Under the pieces are notes generated by a model that did no database searches, was not told the DNA's origin, and worked only from the letters and a program-made list of their open reading frames with translations. From positions 1 through 8,835 of the forward strand of contig JAKAZF010000083.1 of assembly GCA_021826605.1 (NCBI GenBank): a DNA stretch of 8,835 nt, written 5' to 3'. Below are positions 1-5,888 of the stretch, piece after piece. The position numbers and the translations under genes were made by a program. Positions within the stretch are counted from its first letter, which is position 1. Every line of letters starts with the position of its first letter. The stretch comes from Planctomycetota bacterium. Its GTDB lineage: Bacteria; Planctomycetota; Phycisphaerae; WQYP01.

Positions 1-2405
1 CACTGGCCCAGGCTATTTTTCACCGCTTGCGTCCCAATGGGTTGTTGAACATCACCGTGCATGTTGACCGCAGCCAATTACACGCTGCACCCGTTGTGCA
101 CGGGAAAATTCACTGCATAAATGTTCAGGCGAGGTATGTTAATTTTCCCTACCCGATGAACCATGTCCATGGGTTGATCCGTTTTACAACGCATCAGATC
201 CGGTTTGTTAATGTTCAAGCCACCGCTGAAGGATTCCCCGTGGCTCTCAACGGCAGCGTGGCGATCAATGAAAATGATGGTCCCATTCATCTGGTTATCA
301 GTTCGCCGCATGCGTATTTTGACCGGCGGCTTGCGGCGAGTCTGCCGATCGATATTCGGCCTATCTGGAACCGGTTTAAACCGGTGGGCGTCGGCGGATT
401 TGTCTGTGATGTAACCCATGCCGCCGGCACGCGCGGGGGGCCGCGGATTGTGCTGCATATTTTTCCGCAGGATGTTTCCGGCGCTTACCGGGATCTGCCG
501 TATCCGCTGAAACATGTCCGTGGCTCGCTGATCTTTACGGATCACGAAACAAAAATCATCAAGCTTGAGGCTCCGGTTGGAAAGACGGGTCATATTATAT
601 TCACCGGTAAAGTAACCTACTCCCCGCACAACCTTGCCAAGCTCCAGCCCATGGTGCACCTGCAGGCCGTCAACGTGCCGATTAATTCCACCTTAACCGG
701 AAGCCTTCCAGCATCATGGGCCAAATGGATTAAATTACTGCATGTCCAGACCGGTGATGCCGACCTTGATGCCATGATTACCCGCGGGTCGGGAGGAAAT
801 CCGTCCGTGAAAGGAGTTGTGAATATTACTCATGGGGTAATGGCACCCACACAACTGCCATGGCCCGTGCGCAGAGTCACGGCTTTAGCGCATATCAGTT
901 CCGGCGGGTTAATCCTCAACAGCGTCACCGGGCGAACCGGCCCGGATGGCAAGGGCACGTTGGCCATAACCGGGGCCATCGCCGAACCGGCTACCGGGCC
1001 GGTGCACGTGAGCATAAACGGAAGCTGGAAAAGCGTTGACATTGCTGCTGCGGCACCGGCCGGCGTGCCCAAGACCATGGCGGAGTTTTGGAATAAATGG
1101 GAAGTTCGCGGCTCCAGTAACGGAACATTTGCCTATTCGGTTAAGGCCCTGGAGAACCCGCTGACGGGCGTCAGCACGATGCAGGGTCAGAAATACCGCG
1201 TGCAGGTGCAACCGGATGGCATGACCGTGCAACCCGCATTTCTGCCGGCACCACTTTCCGGAATCACCGGCGACGTGGATGTGTCCGCGGGAATCATCCG
1301 TTTGAAAAATATCCAGGCCAGTTCCGGGGTGCAACATCTGAAGCTTTCCGGAATTTACCATACCGCCTCCAACTCTTTAGGCCTTTCCTTAACGGCCCAG
1401 GGGGCGCGGTTATCCAAGCGATGGATGTCCTTAATTCCGGGATCCACCGGTCAGTTTATCGATGGACTTAAACCGCGGGCAGGCTGGCTTCTTGAACTGC
1501 CCACGCTGGAGCGCATGAAGGTGGGCAACGCTTACCGCTGGCATGTTACCGGCTCATTGGTGCTAAATAATCTTGCTACGACGGGCGATATTAAACTCAA
1601 AGCGAAACAGGCAGCGGTTACCATCGCACTGGATCTGGCCCCCGGCAATTCTTTCCCCATGCTCGATGGGGAGTTCAGCGTGGCGCGGTTAAATTGGAAA
1701 GGCAGGATTGCCGATCCGTTGACCGGGGAAATTACCGCGAATTCGTCCACCCACGTGATCACCATTGATAAAATCAATGGAATGGTCGACGGCGGCAAGT
1801 TGACCGGTAAAATTCACATCCATACGGGCAAGGAGGCATCTTATGATGTCGCGTGTCAGTTGCATGGCTCACAATTAGCCGAACTTTTAAGCTCTCCCGC
1901 GAAGGCCGGCGCTGCCAAAAGCATCCAGACCAGTACGGGACTTGTCGACGCCTCCCTGAATTTAAGTGCGATACTGGGCAAACATCCGACCCGGCAAGGC
2001 AGCGGGCAACTGGTGATTCAAAGCGCCCGTATTTATGACGTACCCATGGCCATGGGCCTCATGCAGATTGTGACCCTGCGCTTGCCCATCAGTTCGGATT
2101 TCCAGCACGCCCACGTGCAATACTTCATCAACAACAATATGGTGCGCTTTAATCCCATTTCCTTAAGCAGCCCGGGTGTTAATCTTGTGGGCGAAGGCTC
2201 CCTGAATTTGCAAAGCTCAGATCTGGATCTGCGATTCATAACGCAATCGCCCCACGGCACGCGCGTGCCGCTGCTGGGATTCCTTTTTGGACTTGCCCGT
2301 TCGCAACTCCTGGAGCTTCGCGTTTCCGGCACACTGGCGCATCCGGTCATAGCTCCTGTTCCCTTACGCTTCCTGACCTGGCCCTTTACAGGATTTGGGC
2401 AATAA
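1..2405 (+). CDS. AsmA/YhdP-like large envelope protein, C-terminal part (5' end outside window)
   Basis: The reading frame is open from the first full codon at position 3 to TAA at 2403-2405 (800 residues visible), so the TTG at 27 is not the true start and the gene begins upstream. Residues here are numbered from that TTG. The protein is rich in alternating hydrophobic/polar beta strands. It carries a recurring motif of the type [LF]P-x-P-[LMV]-x-x-[VI]-x-[GA] at about residues 40, 157, 277 and 406, roughly 120 residues apart. The C-terminal portion (about 638-743) resembles the AsmA-like C-terminal domain of YhdP/TamB-type proteins. Known AsmA-clan proteins form long lipid-carrying beta-grooves between inner and outer membranes; phospholipid transport or envelope assembly is therefore inferred, not shown. 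The N-terminal membrane anchor expected for the family would lie upstream of the window. No neighbour in the window is an obvious partner. Family assignment is fairly sure, exact subfamily is not. Confidence 0.8.
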   Translation, partial: LAQAIFHRLRPNGLLNITVHVDRSQLHAAPVVHGKIHCINVQARYVNFPYPMNHVHGLIRFTTHQIRFVNVQATAEGFPVALNGSVAINENDGPIHLVISSPHAYFDRRLAASLPIDIRPIWNRFKPVGVGGFVCDVTHAAGTRGGPRIVLHIFPQDVSGAYRDLPYPLKHVRGSLIFTDHETKIIKLEAPVGKTGHIIFTGKVTYSPHNLAKLQPMVHLQAVNVPINSTLTGSLPASWAKWIKLLHVQTGDADLDAMITRGSGGNPSVKGVVNITHGVMAPTQLPWPVRRVTALAHISSGGLILNSVTGRTGPDGKGTLAITGAIAEPATGPVHVSINGSWKSVDIAAAAPAGVPKTMAEFWNKWEVRGSSNGTFAYSVKALENPLTGVSTMQGQKYRVQVQPDGMTVQPAFLPAPLSGITGDVDVSAGIIRLKNIQASSGVQHLKLSGIYHTASNSLGLSLTAQGARLSKRWMSLIPGSTGQFIDGLKPRAGWLLELPTLERMKVGNAYRWHVTGSLVLNNLATTGDIKLKAKQAAVTIALDLAPGNSFPMLDGEFSVARLNWKGRIADPLTGEITANSSTHVITIDKINGMVDGGKLTGKIHIHTGKEASYDVACQLHGSQLAELLSSPAKAGAAKSIQTSTGLVDASLNLSAILGKHPTRQGSGQLVIQSARIYDVPMAMGLMQIVTLRLPISSDFQHAHVQYFINNNMVRFNPISLSSPGVNLVGEGSLNLQSSDLDLRFITQSPHGTRVPLLGFLFGLARSQLLELRVSGTLAHPVIAPVPLRFLTWPFTGFGQ

Positions 2406-2424
2406 CCCGATACATGGTTATAAT
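2395..2424 (+). promoter_or_regulatory. Candidate sigma70-type promoter for tRNA-Arg
   Basis: A perfect TATAAT box lies at 2419-2424, 23 bases before the tRNA 5' end. An 18-bp spacer separates it from TTGGGC (2395-2400), which matches only the TTG half of the -35 consensus and overlaps the last codons of the AsmA-like gene. Spacing and position suit a short leader before the tRNA. The weak -35 keeps this tentative. Confidence 0.5.
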
Positions 2425-2447
2425 TTCAGCCAGTCCCGGACATACCG

Positions 2448-2521
2448 GCGCCCGTAGCTCAGTTGGATAGAGCGGTGGTTTCCTAAACCGCAGGTCACAG
2501 GTTCGATCCCTGTCGGGCGCA
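2448..2521 (+). tRNA. tRNA-Arg (anticodon CCT)
   Basis: A complete cloverleaf can be folded by eye. The 7-bp acceptor stem GCGCCCG (2448-2454) pairs with CGGGCGC (2514-2520). The D arm is GCTC/GAGC (2457-2460, 2470-2473) with a GG-containing loop. The anticodon stem GTGGT/ACCGC (2475-2479, 2487-2491) has one T-G wobble. The anticodon loop TTCCTAA (2480-2486) gives anticodon CCT, which reads AGG (Arg). The T arm ACAGG/CCTGT encloses loop TTCGATC (2502-2508). The discriminator base is A2521; the 3' CCA is not encoded. It is a single isolated tRNA 42 bases after the AsmA-like gene. No second copy of its 3' end was found in the window, so nothing shows use as an integration site here. Confidence 0.96.
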
Positions 2522-2541
2522 TTTTTGCCGCAGGCAAAAAT
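2521..2541 (+). terminator. Perfect hairpin abutting the tRNA 3' end (terminator or processing stem)
   Basis: ATTTTTGCC (2521-2529) and GGCAAAAAT (2533-2541) are exact inverted repeats around a 3-base loop GCA. The structure begins at the tRNA discriminator base. It lies where a terminator would be expected, but no T-run follows on the plus strand, so it is not a textbook intrinsic terminator. The A/T half of the stem means transcription from either side ends its stem in T or A runs, so the weak bidirectional reading is possible. Confidence 0.4.
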
Positions 2542-2665
2542 AGAGCAGGAGAATTTAGAGAGTCGAAAGTAGAGCAAATAAGGCTGGGGGCATAATAGTG
2601 ACTGTTGCCGAAACAAAAGGCCCTCCTGCGGTCTACTGCTCTACTCTCTACTGCTCAAGGCCCGA
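2541..2665. repeat. Palindromic intergenic repeat, copy 1 (125 bp)
   Basis: This is the first of two adjacent near-identical units, each starting with TAGAGCAGGAG and ending in CAAG...GGCCCGA. It contains the 5' arm AGTCGAAAGTAGAGCA (2561-2576) and the 3' arm TGCTCTACTCTCTACT (2637-2652), inverted repeats of each other with two mismatches across a 60-base middle. The 3' arm is made of short CTCTACT-like words. The middle (AAATAAGGCTGG... to CCTCCTGCGG) is also shared with copy 2 but is more diverged. No coding frame is evident. Confidence 0.8.
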
Positions 2666-2806
2666 TAGAGCAGGAGTTTGGAGAGAGTAGAAAGTAGAGC
2701 AAATAAGGCTGGAACGCAAGAGTGGCTGTCGCCGGAGCGAGAAAACCCCTCCTGCGGTCTACTGCTCTACTCTCTACTGTTCAAGCCATTTTTGCCAAAG
2801 GCCCGA
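2666..2806. repeat. Palindromic intergenic repeat, copy 2 (141 bp)
   Basis: This is a direct repeat of the preceding unit. The 5' arm AGTAGAAAGTAGAGCA (2686-2701) and the 3' arm TGCTCTACTCTCTACT (2763-2778) are inverted repeats with one mismatch in 16. The segment from CCTCCTGCGG (2749-2758) through the CTCTACT words (2758-2778) is essentially identical to copy 1. It is longer than copy 1 mainly because of an insertion near its end (about 2786-2800) that carries another ATTTTTGCC, the same 9-mer that forms the arm of the hairpin next to the tRNA. Confidence 0.8.
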
Positions 2807-2850
2807 TAGAGCCGAATTTAGACCGGTGAACAGTAGAGCAAATTATGACG
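2807..2850. repeat. Partial third copy of the repeat (left end only)
   Basis: It starts with TAGAGC immediately after copy 2 and continues with AATTTAGA and GTAGAGCAAAT. These match the left arm of copy 1 in order, with small indels. The match fades at ATTATGACGG, which corresponds to ATAAGGCTGG in the full copies. The right arm with the CTCTACT words is absent. This truncated copy overlaps the first codons of the following ORF. Confidence 0.6.
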
Positions 2851-3348
2851 GTAGAAAATACCTCTTTCGGTGAGCAAACGCCCCTCTTGGCTCTGCTGGA
2901 AAGAATGGCTGAAAACCATGCTATCCACAGCCGGAAGCGTTCCGCGATTGTCAGCGGTGCGGTTGCCATGGATACCATCGAGCGATACATGGACCACGTA
3001 AAAAGGGCGACCGACCGAAAAGGCAGAAGGCGAGGCAGACTGGAAACCTCTGTTTTTCTTGAAGGCAGGCGGGAAAAGCCTCGCGGGGGGCTTAAGGGGA
3101 AAGCGGAGCGACTGGCATTGGCCCGGCTGAAAATAAAGGGCGATCTCACGACGCTGGCGAAGATTGCGGAAGGCTACGCCCTCGGCGGTCGAGAGTTGGA
3201 CGCCTTGGCCATGATCGCGTTCGCGCTGGTGCGCGTGGCCAACGATGATAAACCGCTCTTGCGGTACCACCGGGTCCGTTCCAACATGGGAAAACCGCTT
3301 ACGGCTCGCCAACGAAAGCACCTGCAAAGTCTGGGAATCGAGGTGTAG
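2845..3348 (+). CDS. Hypothetical basic 167-residue protein
   Basis: I do not recognise this protein. The ORF runs from ATG 2845 to TAG 3346-3348. Residues about 48-95 are very rich in Arg/Lys. The C-terminal half (about 93-140) reads as amphipathic to hydrophobic helices (KGDLTTLAKIAEGYALGG, then ALAMIAFALVRVAND), and the tail is again basic (TARQRKHL). It has no signal peptide and no convincing membrane span. Nucleic-acid binding would be a guess from charge alone. No good Shine-Dalgarno precedes the ATG, whose context (GCAAATTATG) comes from the partial repeat copy; an alternative start is the ATG at residue 21. An overlapping 196-codon frame on the opposite strand (3408-2818) also exists, but its His/Phe/Pro-rich composition looks like a shadow. 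It could be a small genuine gene or a fortuitous ORF. Confidence 0.45.
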   Translation: MTVENTSFGEQTPLLALLERMAENHAIHSRKRSAIVSGAVAMDTIERYMDHVKRATDRKGRRRGRLETSVFLEGRREKPRGGLKGKAERLALARLKIKGDLTTLAKIAEGYALGGRELDALAMIAFALVRVANDDKPLLRYHRVRSNMGKPLTARQRKHLQSLGIEV

Positions 3349-3541
3349 TTTGTTACATGCCACGCGATCAAATTTGGTGAAACAACTGCGTACCTGTTTC
3401 GCTTCCACTAGGCTGGTTATGTATATCTGCGGGTTCGGCTACTGGTAAGAACACGTGGAGTCACGAAAAGGTGGCATTCGTCGATTCGCCAACGGGCAGG
3501 GAAGGGCGGTATCATTAATGGCAGCGTTTCTGGTGAGGTTG

Positions 3542-4384
3542 ATGCCCGTGGATCAGGATACAAAATCGGGTGATGCAGCTGCGACCTGGGAGGTAGCCCG
3601 GCTTCCCCGCCAACCGCGAAAAAGATTAGGGGCCGGCGCAATTTTCTGCGCCACTGCAGCCCTATTCGTGACGGATGCGCTGAGCCTATGGGTGATAAAT
3701 TTCAGTCCAAACCAACTGCTAGCTAGCCCGCGTTTCTGGATAACATGGTGGGTGGCAGTATTTCCCGCGCTCGCATTTTTTAATTCATTGGGACTCTGCG
3801 CAGGGGTGTGTCTCTGGGTTGCACCGGAGGCCGCTAATCTGAGTTTATGTGGACGCGCGGGTCCTGTGCTCGGTCGTATGGCACCAGCCGCCACCTTGTT
3901 CGTGGCGGCCGACGTGGCGCTCACGGGACTCCGCGTTGTTTTTCCGCCAGTGGCTTTCGGCAGCGGGCCGTTACCGCTATGGGGGACAGTAACCTTCAGG
4001 GTTCTCGGATGGATTAGCGCCCTTCTCGGTGTACCGTTTGCCTGGTGGCTTTGGCGTACCATACACGCGGTGGTGTGCGTTCGGCAGCGCGGTTGGAAGC
4101 AGGTAGCAGCGGCGCTCTCATGGCTGTGGCCTGCACAACTCGCTGGCTGGTTGGTGGTCGGGGTCCTCCAGGCTTTCCCCATGCCTCCCGCCGGGGATGG
4201 CCTAACACCATCAGCAATCTTGTTCCTCCGGGTTTCGGCGGACGTATTAGCCTTGCTCCAAGCTACCTCCGTGGTGATTGACGTAACCTCTCTGGCATTG
4301 TTGCTGGCGCTTCAAGTACGTTATTGGACCGATCACGCGGCAGAGCCACGAGATGGTGCGGAAAATGAGCCGGGACGCAATTAG
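3542..4384 (+). CDS. Polytopic membrane protein of unknown family
   Basis: The chosen ATG gives 280 residues and is preceded by GGTGA (3532-3536), which pairs well with the 16S tail at 5-base spacing. The frame is also open to ATG 3518 and GTG 3455, but their upstream sequences are poorer. Hydrophobic stretches lie at about residues 30-52, 65-93, 113-134, 146-180, 188-212 and 223-259, giving about six membrane spans. Tryptophans cluster near the ends of spans (ITWWVAVF, FAWWLWRT, LSWLWP). A short cytoplasm-like N-terminus with basic residues (RQPRKRLG, 23-30) precedes span 1, and the hydrophilic tail is acidic (HAAEPRDGAENEPGRN). I see no transporter or enzyme motif and can name no family. 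It ends 200 bases before the beta-propeller gene on the same strand, so the two may be co-transcribed. The roughly 190 bases before it hold no other gene I can support. Confidence 0.7.
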   Translation: MPVDQDTKSGDAAATWEVARLPRQPRKRLGAGAIFCATAALFVTDALSLWVINFSPNQLLASPRFWITWWVAVFPALAFFNSLGLCAGVCLWVAPEAANLSLCGRAGPVLGRMAPAATLFVAADVALTGLRVVFPPVAFGSGPLPLWGTVTFRVLGWISALLGVPFAWWLWRTIHAVVCVRQRGWKQVAAALSWLWPAQLAGWLVVGVLQAFPMPPAGDGLTPSAILFLRVSADVLALLQATSVVIDVTSLALLLALQVRYWTDHAAEPRDGAENEPGRN

Positions 4385-4584
4385 GGTGACCGGTTTAATG
4401 GTCGATGAAATTATTCAGCGAGGGCTGGAAAAGCACGTTATTGCGTCGTCGGGTGTGTTTATCCTGCGTTGAATCAAAGGGGGCCCGCACCGCGCCGTTT
4501 CGCTGTGAGGAAGACTATGCCGCCTTGCCAGCCGGTGGTAAAGTCAAACTTGGAGCATACAATGCGCTTCGTCGGAGGCTTAAG
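4385..4584 (+). other. Inter-gene region with competing short frames, no clear gene
   Basis: Three overlapping possibilities exist and none is convincing. A 24-codon ORF starts at ATG 4398 behind GGGTGA (4384-4389) and ends at TGA 4470-4472. A frame from ATG 4517 ends in TGA 4586-4588, overlapping the ATG of the next gene as ATGA. A 69-codon frame from ATG 4405 lies in the same phase as the propeller gene and ends at the TAG at 4612-4614. The last has reasonable codon use and contains a C-x-x-C pair (VCLSCVES), but no Shine-Dalgarno. This stretch may be a leader, a decayed small gene or a spacer. Confidence 0.35.
4574..4578 (+). promoter_or_regulatory. Strong Shine-Dalgarno that sets the propeller gene start at ATG 4585
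   Basis: GGAGG stands 6 bases before ATG 4585, the best ribosome-binding site in the window. It argues that translation begins here, upstream of the in-frame TAG. The next in-frame candidate after that stop, TTG 4687, has no such site. Confidence 0.65.
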
Positions 4585-5841
4585 ATGAAACAGCCAGCTG
4601 CGTATCGGTTTTAGTTCGTCGCGATCGCGGCGTGCGCGTTCTGCGCGTATGGCACCAGCGGTGCTGCAATACCCGGGTCCGCTAATTTGCGGGAAGTTCC
4701 GAAGATACGTGGATGGAAGCCGATAGCCGTTCTGAATACTGCTTCTGCCGCTTCTCCGTTGCCATTGCCGGGGCCAGCGGGCCCGCGCCTGCGGGCGGGA
4801 GCGGTGTGGGGTGGCAAATTAATCGCGTCGCCCGCAAGGAGCGTGGGCCTTGTGGCATGGAGGCTTTCGCCTTCGTTTCGTCTCGGTACAACAATATTTC
4901 CCTACCATCTCGGAGGTCATGGAAGTTGGTCGCCGGCGGGTTTTCCCGTCGGGCTGATCGGTCGCCGAGGGTCCGTGGGCGTGCCCTATTTTCTGCGGGG
5001 AAAGGATGGGGCCAATCCCCGCCTTGCGATAAATTGGTACTCTCGAAACAGTTTGAGATTTCTTCACGTGTACCAAGTGGTGTTGCGGGGCGTGCGAAAT
5101 AAAGGGGTTCAGGTAATTTCTCCGCGAAATAGCGATTGGTTTGCGACGATCCCCGCCGTTGTCGGCGGAAGCGGAGCCAAGCCTAGAATCCGATTGTGGA
5201 GCGACCGGGACGGCAATCAGTTGCCCGTGCATTTTCCAATTCTGCGGTCCCGTCACACTTCCGCTTTTTGTAATAGCAGCACATTGGCTTGGGTTGACGG
5301 CGGCCCGCACATTCACCTTGCGCGGCTGGGAGCAAAACCATTCGGGCGGCCCACGATAAATACGATAGCGCTGGGCCAAGGCCCATTGCGGGCCGGTTCA
5401 ATTTCACCCGATGGTAAGTGGATGCTCCTTCTTGGACGGGGAAATAAGCATTTTCCGGGCTTGGTCAATGTCATTTTAGCGCCCGCGGCTGGGGCCGGCA
5501 CGGTGCGCGTGGCCCGGTATCTTAGAACAGGCGATGTGATCTGCGATCCTGCTTTCTCGCCGAATTCGCAACTCGCGGCTTTCGCGCTCATCTGGGTAAA
5601 GGGGCGTATTTTCGGTGGAATAGATCTATTCCTGGTCCGCCGGGGGGACTTCAGCATTCTGCGCTGGGCCGAGATTCCCGCGGCACTGCTGCCCGAGGCT
5701 CTTACGTTTTCCCCTCATGGGCGGCAGCTGGCGCTCACGACTGCCCATTTGGTATTCCTCTTTGACATTCCCACCGGCCGGCAGGGCCATTCCTATCGAG
5801 CTTTGCCCCTGTCCAAATCAAAGCGGATACGGATGCCATGA
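4585..5841 (+). CDS. Exported beta-propeller protein, interrupted by in-frame TAG at codon 10
   Basis: Numbered from ATG 4585, the frame reads MKQPAAYRF, TAG (4612-4614), then FVAIAACAFCAYG and an unbroken run to TGA 5839-5841. With the stop read through it is about 418 codons and begins like a signal peptide: basic n-region, hydrophobic core, then an Ala/Gly/Ser cleavage-like zone near residues 24-28 (IAAC at 14-17 also fits a lipobox). No ATG, GTG or TTG occurs after the stop until TTG 4687, which would remove the signal. Five blade-like strands recur every 45-51 residues, near 178 (ISPRNSDWF), 228 (FCNSSTLAW), 273 (ISPDGKWML), 324 (FSPNSQLAA) and 375 (FSPHGRQLA), with a possible sixth near 115. 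This is typical of WD40/TolB-like propellers, usually periplasmic or surface interaction modules. The partner and ligand are unknown. It may be a pseudogene by one nonsense mutation, a sequence error, or a readthrough gene. Confidence 0.65.
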
Positions 5842-5880
5842 ATTATTCATTATTCATTATTCACTATTCATTACTCATTG
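5842..5880. repeat. 7-bp tandem repeat (ATTATTC type) between convergent genes
   Basis: Five 7-bp units start directly after the propeller stop codon: ATTATTC three times (5842-5862), then ACTATTC (5863-5869) and ATTACTC (5870-5876), followed by a truncated ATTG. Only C/T substitutions distinguish the units. The array fills most of the 47-base gap between the propeller gene and the oppositely oriented ApgM-like gene. It cannot form a strong hairpin, so it is not an ordinary terminator. Confidence 0.9.
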
Positions 5881-5888
5881 CCCCCGCC

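Noticed and set aside
78..659. 193-codon open frame on the minus strand
   Set aside because: It lies antisense inside the clearly coding AsmA-like frame; its composition is not protein-like and it has no family features. The other minus-strand frames over 1-2405 were rejected for the same reason.
2448..2806. tRNA-borne integration site with attL/attR
   Set aside because: The only shared word is the 9-mer ATTTTTGCC at 2521 and 2788, which is outside the tRNA body apart from one base. No integrase gene and no copy of the tRNA 3' end were found.
2541..2850. CRISPR array
   Set aside because: The units are 125-141 bp, only two and a third copies, and the intervening sequence is also repeated rather than unique; no cas gene is present.
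2818..3408. 196-codon minus-strand frame opposite the 167-residue ORF
   Set aside because: It begins without a good ribosome-binding site and ends within repeat DNA, and its His/Phe/Pro/Arg-rich composition looks like an antisense shadow. It cannot be fully excluded, since the plus-strand ORF is also unconfirmed.
4713..5102. 129-codon plus-strand frame inside the propeller gene
   Set aside because: It is out of phase with the blade-bearing frame, Ser/Arg/Gly-rich, and shows no domain signature.
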